Positions 44,224-52,578 of a DNA stretch of 64,000 nt are shown piece after piece. The first letter of the stretch is position 1. Each line of letters opens with the position of its first letter. The notes under the pieces are model-generated. The model was not told the origin of the DNA and searched no databases. It was given only the letters and a program-made list of their open reading frames with translations. The position numbers and the translations under genes were made by a program. Source of the stretch: Paracoccaceae bacterium (lineage in GTDB: Bacteria; Pseudomonadota; Alphaproteobacteria; Rhodobacterales; Rhodobacteraceae); the NCBI GenBank assembly GCA_902543185.1, contig CACBXB010000004.1, forward strand, positions 1 through 64,000, in the 5' to 3' direction.

Positions 44224-44373
44224 ATGGTTTATCGACTCGGCGCAATCGCAATACTGATTATCCTTTTGTTTCTTTTCTTTGCGGAAAGAACAGGACGCCG
44301 CTACCCGATTGCCTATGTTTTGATAGCTTCTATCATTGGGTTCATGTTAATTGTTGGTTTCTTAGCTGAATAA
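44224..44373 (+). CDS. 49-aa two-span membrane protein
   Basis: MVYRLGAIAILIILLFLFFAE is followed by a polar hinge RTGRRYPIA and a second helix YVLIASIIGFMLIVGFLAE. The arrangement of two helices around an RTGRR turn is typical of small inner-membrane proteins. It is below 60 codons, and no clear Shine-Dalgarno precedes the ATG. The gene lies 71 bases before the zinc-ribbon membrane protein. Confidence 0.45.
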   Translation: MVYRLGAIAILIILLFLFFAERTGRRYPIAYVLIASIIGFMLIVGFLAE

Positions 44374-44444
44374 GAGCTTTGGAAATGTAAAGTAGAGATA
44401 GATATATTAAATTTCTAACAAATCATAAGTTTTTGAGTTGAATA

Positions 44445-44729
44445 ATGCCAATATGTCGTAATTGCGAGAGAGTATTGATTGAAGATGCAGCATTTTGCCC
44501 TAGCTGCTCACTTGAAAATCCGTTGGATATTAATAAAGAAAAAAGAAAAATTTCTTTCAATATTTTTTCAATTTTCAGCACCGCTTTGTTTTGGATATGG
44601 GCAGTACCACTGTGGGTTGTGCTCTGGTTTGCCTTGGGTATGTTTGTCAGTTCTGGAGTATTATGTGTTTTGGTTATTCTAAGGACGGTTTTAGATTTTT
44701 TTAATAATCAAAAAACTTTTGATGATTAA
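44445..44729 (+). CDS. Small zinc-ribbon membrane protein, 94 aa
   Basis: An N-terminal zinc ribbon has CRNCERVLIEDAAFCPSC (Cys4, Cys7, Cys19, Cys22), followed after a basic linker by two hydrophobic helices (about 40-62 and 66-84). Small proteins of this kind sit in the inner membrane with the zinc ribbon inside; function unknown. The ATG follows an AGTTGAAT leader with a weak ribosome site. Confidence 0.7.
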   Translation: MPICRNCERVLIEDAAFCPSCSLENPLDINKEKRKISFNIFSIFSTALFWIWAVPLWVVLWFALGMFVSSGVLCVLVILRTVLDFFNNQKTFDD

Positions 44730-44774
44730 TAGCTAAATCTTAAAAACACCTTAAAATGTGAGGAGTGCTGGATT

Positions 44775-45551
44775 ATGGATTTCGAATTAAAGGGCAAAAA
44801 AGCCATTGTGAGTGCGGGCGGATCAGGTATTGGTTACACCATTGTTGAAGAATTTATTAAGCAAGGTGTTTCAGTCTCCACATGTGATATTGATGAAAAC
44901 CGTGTTCACGAATTGCTCAATAAATATCCTCAAATATATGCAGAGGTTATCGATGTTGGCGATGAACGGGCTGTCAAAGAATTTTGCATAAAAAGTATTG
45001 AGTTTTTAGGTGGGTTGGATTGTCTGATAAATAATGCTGGCGTGGCTGGTCCAACTTTGTCTATTGAAGAAATTGATGCGGAGGATTGGTCACATTGCTT
45101 AAATATATGTCTCAGTAGTCAGTTTTATTTTGTAAAGTATTGCTTGAAGCAGCTTCGCGAGAGTTCTTCCGCTTCTATTGTAAATCTCTCATCTGCAGCT
45201 GGAAAATATGGTTTTGCTTTCAGAACGCCATATGCTTCAGCTAAATGGGGAGTCATTGGGTTGACGAAGTCATTATCAATTGAATTAGGTAAAGATAAAA
45301 TTAGGGTAAATGCGGTTTTACCAGGGTTGGTCGCCGGAGACCGTCAACAAAATGTTCTACGAAATAAAGCGCAAATGCTGGGTAAATCGTTTAATGAGGT
45401 TGAACAGGAGGCTTTTTCTTTTACTTCCATTAAAGAATATGTCGACGCCAAAGATATTGCTGATCAAATAATGTATCTGACATCAGACGCTGGAAAGCAT
45501 ATTTCAGGACAAGCTATTTCAATTGATAATGACACTAAGATGTTGCTTTAA
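44775..45551 (+). CDS. Short-chain dehydrogenase/reductase (SDR)
   Basis: 258 aa classical SDR. The cofactor motif is GGSGIGYTI (a variant of TGxxxGxG), NNAGVAGP follows near 88, the catalytic Ser is in NLSSAAGKYG and Tyr/Lys in YASAKWG. GQAISIDNDTKML forms the end. It should oxidise an alcohol or reduce a ketone with NAD(P)H. AGGAGTG precedes the ATG. No pathway partner is adjacent. Confidence 0.88.
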   Translation: MDFELKGKKAIVSAGGSGIGYTIVEEFIKQGVSVSTCDIDENRVHELLNKYPQIYAEVIDVGDERAVKEFCIKSIEFLGGLDCLINNAGVAGPTLSIEEIDAEDWSHCLNICLSSQFYFVKYCLKQLRESSSASIVNLSSAAGKYGFAFRTPYASAKWGVIGLTKSLSIELGKDKIRVNAVLPGLVAGDRQQNVLRNKAQMLGKSFNEVEQEAFSFTSIKEYVDAKDIADQIMYLTSDAGKHISGQAISIDNDTKMLL

Positions 45552-45585
45552 ATGATTTCTATTTTGAACACCCAATATTCAAAAT

Positions 45586-45611
45586 CAACCAGCAGGCTTT
45601 TTGGTTGTTAT
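45586..45611 (+). terminator. Hairpin terminator after the SDR gene
   Basis: CAACCA and TGGTTG pair around a 10-base loop, followed by TTATATATTTT. It lies 35 bases after the SDR stop. The stem is short, so the call is modest. Confidence 0.4.
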
Positions 45612-45633
45612 ATATTTTAAAGTTCTTGCTTAA

Positions 45634-45647
45634 TCTCAAATTTGAGA
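45634..45647. promoter_or_regulatory. Perfect 14-bp palindrome upstream of a DMT transporter
   Basis: TCTCAAATTTGAGA lies 38 bases before the transporter ATG. It is a dyad of the size bound by small dimeric regulators. No regulator is near, and AT-rich palindromes arise by chance. Confidence 0.3.
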
Positions 45648-45684
45648 GCAACGTTGACCTATAACTATCTCAGAATGAGTGATT

Positions 45685-46548
45685 ATGGAAATCAATAACC
45701 CCCGCGGTATTCTATTGATGGCATTAGGGTTTGCTTTGTTCGCAGTTGCAGACACAATTGCAAAAGTACTGCTAGAATTTTATCCACCTGTGCAAGTTGT
45801 TTTTATTAGAATGTTAGGCTTATTTTGGGGCGTAAATTTAATAATGCTTTACAACTTAAAGTGGGTTGGGAAAACACATAATTTATCTAAACAATTACTG
45901 CGAGGGCTCGCGCAAGCTGGATCGGCTTTAAGTTTCTTAATTGGTTTAAGAACCATAGCGATTGCAGATGCGACATCAATTGCTTTCGTAGCTCCCTTAT
46001 TTGTAATTATTTTAAGCTATTTTATTCTAAAAGAGCCGATTGGGATCAGGCGATGGCTCGCTGTAATAATTGGGTTTTCTGGTACCTTGATAATAATTAG
46101 ACCTGGATTTGAAATTATTAACCTAGGCCATATATTTATAATCATCGCGGCATTACTTTTTGCATTACGTCAAATAATATCAAGGTTAATTGCTTCTACC
46201 GATGATCCTTTGACGACAGCTTTTTTTACCGCATATACCAGTGTTTTTATTTTTGTTTTATTCCAGCCTTGGGTTTGGACGACTATTACAGATAAATACC
46301 ATATTTTTCTTTTCTTTGTTTTTGCTTTTTTTGCAGGTATAGCTGAATTTTTAGTCATAAAATCCTTACAAATAGCGCATGCGGTTGTCGTATCACCTCT
46401 CCAATATACTCTTTTGATTTGGGTTACCATTTTTGGATTTTTTATTTGGGGTATACTTCCTGATGTCTGGACATTTCTTGGGGCAGGGGTCATTATCGCG
46501 ACTGGTCTGTATTCGCTACATCGGGAGCGGTTGAAAAAGTCTCCCTAA
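45685..46548 (+). CDS. EamA/DMT family transporter
   Basis: 287 aa from the ATG at 45685; a GTG two codons earlier is possible. Ten hydrophobic segments form two EamA halves. RGLAQAGSALSFLIGLRTIAIADATSIAFVAPLFV and the second-half GRLIIIRPG-like LIIIRPGFEII stretch are typical. It resembles the DMT protein at 22484 in layout. Exporter of unknown metabolites. Confidence 0.85.
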   Translation: MEINNPRGILLMALGFALFAVADTIAKVLLEFYPPVQVVFIRMLGLFWGVNLIMLYNLKWVGKTHNLSKQLLRGLAQAGSALSFLIGLRTIAIADATSIAFVAPLFVIILSYFILKEPIGIRRWLAVIIGFSGTLIIIRPGFEIINLGHIFIIIAALLFALRQIISRLIASTDDPLTTAFFTAYTSVFIFVLFQPWVWTTITDKYHIFLFFVFAFFAGIAEFLVIKSLQIAHAVVVSPLQYTLLIWVTIFGFFIWGILPDVWTFLGAGVIIATGLYSLHRERLKKSP

Positions 46549-46574
46549 AGTCTTTATTAAATACAAGAGCCCCA

Positions 46575-47012
46575 ATGAAATATATCATTTTAGTTTTGTT
46601 ATCTTTCCCATTTTTTCTAATCACAAATGCCTTTGCGGATTGTGATGGCTGTAATTTTGATAATAAAAACTTGGCCCACGTCGTATTTGCAGGTAAGAAT
46701 TTGTCAAATGCTTCCTTTCAAGGGGCTTATCTAGTAAACGCTGACTTTTCTGGAGCAAATCTTCAAGGTGCGACCTTCGATGGGGCGTATGCAAATGGCG
46801 CTATTTTTATCGATGCTCAGCTCGATAATGTTTCATTCAGAGGTGCAGAGTTGGAATTAGCTAATTTTTCAAATGCATCGATGAAAAATGTGACTTTCGA
46901 CGGTGCTTATCTTGTTCATGCAAAGTTATCCAGTAAGCAAGTTTTAGAAAGTAAGTTTTGTAAAAATTTGGTGGCAGATGCAATGAAATTTGTAGATCTT
47001 TGTTTAAACTGA
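46575..47012 (+). CDS. Secreted pentapeptide-repeat protein
   Basis: 145 aa. A signal peptide (about 1-21, ending NAFA) leads to about 17 tandem A(D/N)LxX repeats: NLAHVVFAGKNLSNASFQGA, ANLQGATFDGA and similar, which form a right-handed quadrilateral beta-helix. Cys at both ends (DCDGC near 22-26, FCKN and LCLN at the C-terminus) may make disulfides. The export signal sets it apart from cytosolic DNA-gyrase-protecting members; the function is unknown. Follows the DMT gene by 26 bases. Confidence 0.8.
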   Translation: MKYIILVLLSFPFFLITNAFADCDGCNFDNKNLAHVVFAGKNLSNASFQGAYLVNADFSGANLQGATFDGAYANGAIFIDAQLDNVSFRGAELELANFSNASMKNVTFDGAYLVHAKLSSKQVLESKFCKNLVADAMKFVDLCLN

Positions 47013-47188
47013 CTTATACAATTAATTCATTTTAGCTTGAAAACTAAATTTCCTAACAGAATCAATCCAATATCTTATTTGACTAAAAATATGGTTATTA
47101 ATAAATTCTAACTTAGGTTTCCTTTACTTCTTTTGCTACTTACTGTATAGTTACGACAAACTCAGGGTGATTGTTTTGCGGGGTTGTC

Positions 47189-47383
47189 ATGATTGACGAT
47201 GCAAATTTCACCGATTATCGCCAAATATTATTGGATTTTGTTCGGTCTTTAGGTGTAGACGACCTTCTAAAGGCTTGGACGATATGCCGTATGCGCAATT
47301 GGATTGACGAATATGGTGAAGTTACATCAGAAGGTGTAGCCCAAGTACTTTCATATAAAAAGATTTCCACGATAACCCCGTAA
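47189..47383 (+). CDS. Small hypothetical protein, 64 aa
   Basis: From the ATG at 47189: MIDDANFTDYRQILLDFVRSLG, with a helical middle LLKAWTICRMRNWIDEYG. No family recognised. An earlier TTG would add six residues. A mostly helical cytoplasmic protein by composition; no partner gene is evident. Confidence 0.5.
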   Translation: MIDDANFTDYRQILLDFVRSLGVDDLLKAWTICRMRNWIDEYGEVTSEGVAQVLSYKKISTITP

Positions 47384-47407
47384 AATATACTAGAAAATTA
47401 TTTCGAA

Positions 47408-48211
47408 TTAATTTGCGTTAAAGGTAAAAACTTTCGTGTTTTCAATTTTATAAGAGTTAATAAGATTTTTTGCTTTTTCAGAAATTAGCCACTCTTCTAT
47501 TTTTTCAACCAGCTTGCTTTCAACATGAGAATGCATTTTTTTATTGATTGGCAAAAATGAATATTGATTATGTAGCAATTGATCACCTTCAAATTGAATA
47601 GCTAGATTACCTTTATTTTTATGATTAAGCCAAGTGGCCTTATCTGATAAAATATAGGCATCAAAAGCCACTGCAATATTTATTGCTTTTCCCATGCTAG
47701 AGCCAACTGAGATATATTGGGGACCTATATCCTTAGGGTTAAAAATTATCTTATTCCATATCTCTATCTCTTTTTTGTGAGTGCCACTGAAATCACCTCT
47801 ACTGACAAAACTAACTTTCCCTTCTGAAAGTCTTTTAAAAACTTCCAATAAGTTTCCAGCTGATGCAGTTTGAGCAGGATCGTCTTTAGGGCCAACTACT
47901 ACATACTCATTAAAAAAAATTTCACGTCGATATTTTGCAAAATCTAATTTGACAAACTCTTCTTCATCGGGCTTCGAATGTACTAAGATTGCGTCTACGT
48001 CGCCATTTTCTCCCAGTTTTATAGCCTGACCAGTCCCTACGACTATAAGCTGTATGTCAATTTCCAGATCGGTCTCAAGATGAGGAATGAGATGATCACT
48101 TAATCCAGAATTATGAAATGAGGACGTAACTGCTAACCTAACTTTTCCGGCCATTGTAGAGGTTGCTTGAAGCAATATTAACATAAAACATATTAGTAGT
48201 GCGCGCGTCAT
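47408..48211 (-). CDS. tupA: Tungstate ABC transporter, substrate-binding protein
   Basis: 267 aa periplasmic protein with a signal peptide (about 1-21). The start of the mature protein, LAVTSSFHNSGLSDHLIPHLE, is the TupA anion-binding signature, and GDVDAILVHSKPDEEEFV and FVSRGDFSGTHKKEIEIW follow, the same loops that hold tungstate in TupA. Tungstate is preferred over molybdate in the family. It overlaps the ATPase gene by four bases and is the last gene of the operon. Confidence 0.9.
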   Translation of the reverse strand: MTRALLICFMLILLQATSTMAGKVRLAVTSSFHNSGLSDHLIPHLETDLEIDIQLIVVGTGQAIKLGENGDVDAILVHSKPDEEEFVKLDFAKYRREIFFNEYVVVGPKDDPAQTASAGNLLEVFKRLSEGKVSFVSRGDFSGTHKKEIEIWNKIIFNPKDIGPQYISVGSSMGKAINIAVAFDAYILSDKATWLNHKNKGNLAIQFEGDQLLHNQYSFLPINKKMHSHVESKLVEKIEEWLISEKAKNLINSYKIENTKVFTFNAN

Positions 48212-48918
48212 AGAACGATATCGCCTGCCAAGAACTGTTTTGCTGCTTTACTAGGTGGCTGAGTCAAAAATTCTTCTTTAGAGCAGTGTGCTTCTACAAT
48301 TCCATTGTGAAGAAAAATAATATCATTAGCTAACCTTTTTGTCTGCCCTAAATCATGAGTAGATAGTAATATTTTTGTTCCGTTATTTGATGCTGAAGTT
48401 AAAATATCTTCGATAGTTTTTTTAGTTGCTCCATCCAGTGAAGCTGTTGGTTCATCTAAAAATAACATTTTGGGTTTTGTTATTAGAGCTCTCGCCACAG
48501 CTACAGCTTGCATTTCTCCACCTGAAAGCAGTACCGCTTGTTGCTTCATTTTGTGTTCTAGCCCAATTTTTTTAACCCACATCATAACTTCTGCTTTTGC
48601 GGTCGACTTTGAGAGTTGTCTTACTTTCAAAGGAAACGCCAAATTTTCAGCTACGGTTCTACGCAACATGATGGGTGATTGAAAAATAAAAGATTGTTCT
48701 TTCGCTGCTTGGCTATGAGAAATAGCCCATTCAACTGTCCCTGCAGACAATTTTCTCAAGCCATGTAGGGCTTCTAATAAAGTCGTTTTTCCTGACCCGT
48801 TTGCGCCAAGCAGAATTGTAATACCATTTTGTTCAATCTGAAGATTAATGGGGCCTATTAATCTTCTGCTTTTTATACTTATTATAATATCTACAACACG
48901 TAGTGGAAACATTACCAT
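48208..48918 (-). CDS. tupC: Tungstate ABC transporter, ATP-binding protein
   Basis: 236 aa. Walker A GANGSGKTTLLEA (about 38-50), the signature LLSGGEMQAVAVARAL and Walker B KMLFLDEPTASLDG are complete. It hydrolyses ATP to drive uptake through the permease. Overlaps tupA by four bases and tupB by seven, so the three are coupled. No molybdate-type C-terminal TOBE domain is present. Confidence 0.9.
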   Translation of the reverse strand: MVMFPLRVVDIIISIKSRRLIGPINLQIEQNGITILLGANGSGKTTLLEALHGLRKLSAGTVEWAISHSQAAKEQSFIFQSPIMLRRTVAENLAFPLKVRQLSKSTAKAEVMMWVKKIGLEHKMKQQAVLLSGGEMQAVAVARALITKPKMLFLDEPTASLDGATKKTIEDILTSASNNGTKILLSTHDLGQTKRLANDIIFLHNGIVEAHCSKEEFLTQPPSKAAKQFLAGDIVL

Positions 48919-49616
48919 AAACCTCCGCGTTCAGTTTTTCCAAACCAATGCGTTGCAAAGCTTACTGATATTGCTAAAGAAATCAGTACAAAACCAAGTG
49001 CTAAAGCTAGCGAAAAGTCGCCTCTAGATGTTTCAAGTGATATAGCCGTTGTTAATACACGTGTAGCATTATCAATATTACCGCCTACGATCATAATAGC
49101 TCCAACCTCTCCGATCCCGCGTCCAAACCCGGCTAAACAAGCAGTAATCAAAGCTCTTTTGCTGTCCCACATCAATGTTACCACACGCTGCATTTTTGAA
49201 GTATTTATGGAAATAAGAAGATTGCGATAGTCTGCCCAGAGTGCTTGCATTGATTGGTGTGCTATAGACGTTATCAAAGGTGTTATAATTATAACTTGCG
49301 CGATGATCATAGCTGAAGTCGTGTAGAGTAAACCCAGCACACCCAATGGCCCAGAGCGCGAAAACAAAATATAAACAATCAACCCCACTACAACGGGCGG
49401 TAGGCCCATCAACGCGTTTAGCGTAACTATTATTGCTCGCCGAAACTGGAAATGGGTTACAACGAGAAGCGCCGCTAAAGGGAAGGCTATTAGTGTAGAA
49501 ATTAGTAGCGCTGAAATGGTTACGTAAAGAGAGCGCAAAGAAATAGTAATCAGTTCACTGTCAAAACTAAGGACTAGCCAAAAAGCCTGTATTAGACCTT
49601 GTAAAATTTCATTCAT
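48912..49616 (-). CDS. tupB: Tungstate ABC transporter, permease
   Basis: 234 aa with five to six hydrophobic segments. The EAA-type loop ACLAGFGRGIGEVGAIMIVGGNI, typical of TupB/ModB-like permeases, contacts the ATPase. MGLPPVVVGLIVYILFSRSGPLG is the conserved middle. First gene of tupBCA; its promoter must lie in the 90 bases before the ATG. Tungstate would supply tungsten enzymes such as formate dehydrogenases or aldehyde oxidoreductases, none of which is in the window. Confidence 0.9.
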   Translation of the reverse strand: MNEILQGLIQAFWLVLSFDSELITISLRSLYVTISALLISTLIAFPLAALLVVTHFQFRRAIIVTLNALMGLPPVVVGLIVYILFSRSGPLGVLGLLYTTSAMIIAQVIIITPLITSIAHQSMQALWADYRNLLISINTSKMQRVVTLMWDSKRALITACLAGFGRGIGEVGAIMIVGGNIDNATRVLTTAISLETSRGDFSLALALGFVLISLAISVSFATHWFGKTERGGLW

Positions 49617-49706
49617 GGAAAAATATATCCTGTTTCGAAGTTCTTTGAACGAAAATCTTGGCTAGTAACTTTATTAAAGCTCATTAATTTTTTTTTAAAT
49701 AAGTTT

Positions 49707-50483
49707 TTATTGAAGTCGACCAAAAAATGTCATTCTCGCTTCCTCAGATAATGAAATACCGGGTTGCGAATTATAGGCTAAAACCACTAAAATTCTTTCT
49801 TGCTCCCCCTCAGTAGGCGTTACTCTGTGAATAGAATTTTGTCCTCGAAATAAGATTAATGTTCCAGGTCGCGTATCGAGGCGATTTATTTTTGTTTTAC
49901 CGTCTAAGACTGCTTCAACACCTTCAAAATTCATTTCATTTTTTTCTGCATTTCGCAAATTTGAAACATATTCAAAGTGTCCTCCATCTCTGGGTGCTTG
50001 CAAAAGAAGAGTAATTGCAAACTTAGAATTATCGAAATGCCAGTTTAGCTCTTGCCCTTCGGCAGCGTAGTGCACATTTATTGAAGAAAGTGGGTCAGCA
50101 TATTCATAAAGATCTGACTCTTCAACGACGTTGCAAATAAATTCCTTAAAAATATCAGAAAAGTATAATTTTTTTAATTTAGAGGCCTCGGGAATTTGGT
50201 CCGTCGTTATACATCCTTTTGAAGATGTTAATTGTCTATTAAATACATGATCGGGAGATAAAGCTTTATTTTGAGGAGTAAGATAAACATTGTGAGTGGA
50301 ATTTGTAAAATATGCTAAATCTGAATGGGCCTTAGCTTCACGAACCAGATCTTTTACAGTTTCTGGTTTCAGAAAATTATGCAGAGTAACTACACCTTTT
50401 CGTTCTAATTCATTTCGGCATTCCTCTGTAAATTTAGCTTCATCTATTGGGGCATCAGTAAAATTTATAACGTCTTCTAGCAT
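49707..50483 (-). CDS. Non-haem Fe(II)/2-oxoglutarate-dependent oxygenase, BesD/HalB-like in layout
   Basis: 258 aa. The facial triad is complete: His149 and Asp151 in NWHFDNS, and His219 in NSIHRVTP, with Arg230 for 2-oxoglutarate. The size and the spacing of about 70 residues between the two histidines resemble the amino-acid halogenase family of BesD, but the HxD motif (a true carboxylate) points to hydroxylation, since halogenases replace Asp by Gly or Ala. This resemblance is by memory, not by search. A free amino acid or a similar small molecule is a plausible substrate. It lies 90 bases upstream of tupB on the same strand. Confidence 0.7.
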   Translation of the reverse strand: MLEDVINFTDAPIDEAKFTEECRNELERKGVVTLHNFLKPETVKDLVREAKAHSDLAYFTNSTHNVYLTPQNKALSPDHVFNRQLTSSKGCITTDQIPEASKLKKLYFSDIFKEFICNVVEESDLYEYADPLSSINVHYAAEGQELNWHFDNSKFAITLLLQAPRDGGHFEYVSNLRNAEKNEMNFEGVEAVLDGKTKINRLDTRPGTLILFRGQNSIHRVTPTEGEQERILVVLAYNSQPGISLSEEARMTFFGRLQ

Positions 50484-50541
50484 CTATTTTAATACCATTC
50501 TGAATTTAATACTAATTTTTAAATTTTTTCATAAAACTAGG

Positions 50542-50844
50542 CTAACTTAAGGCCCAAAGTGCGGTCAATCCCACCACTATCGTAAACAAAATTGATCGAG
50601 TTAGCAAAGCAATACAGCAAGCAATCAAGGCAGCATATATTTTTGATGATGGTCCTTCAAAAGGAACACCAGTTTCGTCAACAAATAGAGAGGCCGCCAC
50701 TATAGCTGAGAGGGCTGCTGTTGGAGCAAATTTTACGTATGCTTCGAGCCATATGGGCACTCTTAGAAAATTCAGACCAGAAAACATAGAGTATCTAGCT
50801 GCAAAATTAGCTAAACCCGATACGATCATAACAAGCCAAATCAT
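50542..50844 (-). CDS. azlD: Branched-chain amino acid export protein, small subunit (AzlD)
   Basis: 100 aa from the ATG at 50844, which overlaps the azlC stop by ATGA; a longer frame upstream overlaps azlC and is rejected. Four hydrophobic helices, NFAARYSMFSGL near the start and YVKFAPTAALSAIVAASLF in the middle match AzlD. It works with AzlC to export branched-chain amino acids or analogues. Confidence 0.88.
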   Translation of the reverse strand: MIWLVMIVSGLANFAARYSMFSGLNFLRVPIWLEAYVKFAPTAALSAIVAASLFVDETGVPFEGPSSKIYAALIACCIALLTRSILFTIVVGLTALWALS

Positions 50845-51536
50845 TTGAATTTTCTCTGATTGATTAGTCCGCCAACAAACATTCCGGAAATAGACGCAAC
50901 AATTATCCAAACGCCGTAAGGCAGTTCTTGGCCAAAAATCGCAATTATGCTGGCTGTGATTGCAGTACAAATCTGCGCTAAAGATTTCAATTTAGGTAAA
51001 ATAATGGCAATAAAAGTTAGAGGTATTGCAAATTCTAAATTAAAATATGGTGGAATATTTGAACCAAGAAAGACCCCGGCTACTGTTGATATTTGCCAAA
51101 AGACCCAGAGGGTCAGACCTCCACCAAGTAAGTGATAATGTGCAAATCTATTTTTGTTTTCAAATTCCTGGAATGATACGGCAAACGCTTCATCAGTCAG
51201 TAAATAACCGAGAATAATTCGCCACCTTAAAGGTAAAGAGCTTATATAAAAAGACACATTAGCACTGTATATGATATGCCGCATGTTTATAATAGTAACA
51301 GATCCTCCAGTAATGATGGGAGAGGTTCCGTAGGACCAAAGTTGAACAAATACAATCTGGCTTGCCCCACCAAATATAATTGAGGACATGAGAATAGTTT
51401 GGGTTGCCGTCAGACCACTAGCGATACCAAGAACTCCAAAGACTAAACCAAATGGAATGACGCCAAGTTGTACTGGTAATTGTGCTAAAACACCTTTCCA
51501 AAATTCACGCCAGTTTTCTTCCATATCATGTACCAT
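50841..51536 (-). CDS. azlC: Branched-chain amino acid exporter, large subunit (AzlC)
   Basis: 231 aa with about seven hydrophobic segments. PVQLGVIPFGLVFGVLG, the MSSIIFGGASQIVFVQLW stretch near 50-68 and NMRHIIYSANVSFYI are family signatures. AzlCD pairs confer resistance to leucine analogues by exporting branched-chain amino acids. The second ATG four codons inside the frame is an alternative start. Divergent from sitA across a region that contains the palindrome at 51574. Confidence 0.9.
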   Translation of the reverse strand: MVHDMEENWREFWKGVLAQLPVQLGVIPFGLVFGVLGIASGLTATQTILMSSIIFGGASQIVFVQLWSYGTSPIITGGSVTIINMRHIIYSANVSFYISSLPLRWRIILGYLLTDEAFAVSFQEFENKNRFAHYHLLGGGLTLWVFWQISTVAGVFLGSNIPPYFNLEFAIPLTFIAIILPKLKSLAQICTAITASIIAIFGQELPYGVWIIVASISGMFVGGLINQRKFK

Positions 51537-51573
51537 TTATTTTATAGCTCGAATTTTGGAGATTTAGCGGTTT

Positions 51574-51590
51574 GTTTCAGTATTTGAAAC
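51574..51590. promoter_or_regulatory. Palindrome GTTTCAG-N3-TTGAAAC between azlC and sitA
   Basis: It shares 19 of 21 bases with the perfect dyad at 39004-39020, including the TTT before it and the T after it. It lies 38 bases upstream of the azlC ATG and about 100 bases before sitA. This version has one mismatch in symmetry (TT for CT). It would suit azlCD or sit regulation, or both; the regulator is unknown. Confidence 0.5.
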
Positions 51591-51653
51591 TAAAAATAAT
51601 TTTTTAATAAAAAGGCTTCCAAATTAAAAAAATATGACTAACTATTTATATGG

Positions 51654-51676
51654 TTGCGAATAATTCTTAATTGCAA
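51654..51676 (+). promoter_or_regulatory. Dyad near the sitA start (possible metal-regulator operator)
   Basis: TTGC-GAATAATTCTTAATT-GCAA is an imperfect 23-bp dyad ending 10 bases before the sitA ATG. Sit operons of alphaproteobacteria are repressed by Mur or MntR when manganese is plentiful, and the site is where an operator could block transcription. The match to a known consensus was not tested. Confidence 0.4.
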
Positions 51677-51686
51677 AAGGATAATT

Positions 51687-52571
51687 ATGATACGAGTTTT
51701 ACTGATTTTTTTCGTTTTTCTTAACTCTGGAGCAGTTTTTGCTGATAAAAAGTTAAAAGTAGTTACAACCTTTACAGTTATCGCCGATATTGCTCAAAAT
51801 GTGGCTGGAGATGCAGCGGAAGTAGTTTCTATTACCAAACCTGGTGCTGAGATACATGGCTATCAACCAACACCTAAAGATTTGGTCAAAGCCTACGACG
51901 CAGATTTAATTCTGTGGAATGGGCTCAACCTTGAGCTTTGGTTTGAGAAGTTTATTTCTCAAGTCGGAGATGCGCGATATTATACTGTATCAGAGGGGAT
52001 AGAGCCTTTAGAAATAGCCGAGGGTGCATATCTCGGGTTGCCAAACCCACATGCCTGGATGGGAGTAAATTCTGCCTTTGTATATATAGATAATATACAA
52101 AGAGCTCTTGCAACAGAAGACCCAGAAAATGCTGAAACATACAAACTTAATGCGAGTTTTTATAAAGAAAAAATAAATAAAGTTATTAGACCGCTTATTT
52201 CACAATTGGATCAAATTCCTTTGGATAAAAGATGGTTGGTAACTTGTGAAGGAGCATTCAGTTATTTTGCAAAAGATTTTGGTTTGAAAGAGTTGTACCT
52301 TTGGCCAATGAACTCTGAACAAGTCGGAACGCCAAAGCAAATCCAAAAAGTAGTAGATGGAATTCTTGAAAATAATATTCCTGTTATCTTCTGTGAAAGC
52401 ACAGTGAATACAAGACCTGCTAAGAGGGTAGCGCAGGATACTGGAGTGGCGTACGGCGGCGAACTTTATGTCGATAGTCTTAGTGAAAGTGATGGAAAAG
52501 TACCGACTTTTATAGATCTCCTGAGAGTTACATCAACAACAGTAATAAATGGAATAGTGGATAACCTGTAG
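51687..52571 (+). CDS. sitA: Mn/Fe-type ABC transporter, substrate-binding protein
   Basis: 294 aa from the ATG at 51687, with AAAGGA upstream; an earlier in-frame start would add 11 residues. A signal peptide ends near FADKK. Metal ligands of the cluster A-I binding proteins are visible: His in AEIHGYQP, His in NPHAWMG, Glu in TCEGAFSYFA (where zinc-type proteins have His) and Asp in LYVDSL. Glu in this place points to manganese or iron. VDSLSESDGKVPTFIDLLRV is the family's end. First gene of sitABCD. Confidence 0.9.
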   Translation: MIRVLLIFFVFLNSGAVFADKKLKVVTTFTVIADIAQNVAGDAAEVVSITKPGAEIHGYQPTPKDLVKAYDADLILWNGLNLELWFEKFISQVGDARYYTVSEGIEPLEIAEGAYLGLPNPHAWMGVNSAFVYIDNIQRALATEDPENAETYKLNASFYKEKINKVIRPLISQLDQIPLDKRWLVTCEGAFSYFAKDFGLKELYLWPMNSEQVGTPKQIQKVVDGILENNIPVIFCESTVNTRPAKRVAQDTGVAYGGELYVDSLSESDGKVPTFIDLLRVTSTTVINGIVDNL

Positions 52572-52578
52572 TATTTTA

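Noticed and set aside
46575-47012. Pentapeptide protein as a quinolone-resistance factor
   Set aside because: It has an export signal, whereas Qnr and MfpA proteins act on gyrase in the cytoplasm.
47408-49616. ABC operon as a molybdate transporter
   Set aside because: The binding protein has the TupA signature, and the ATPase lacks the molybdate-binding C-terminal domain of ModC.
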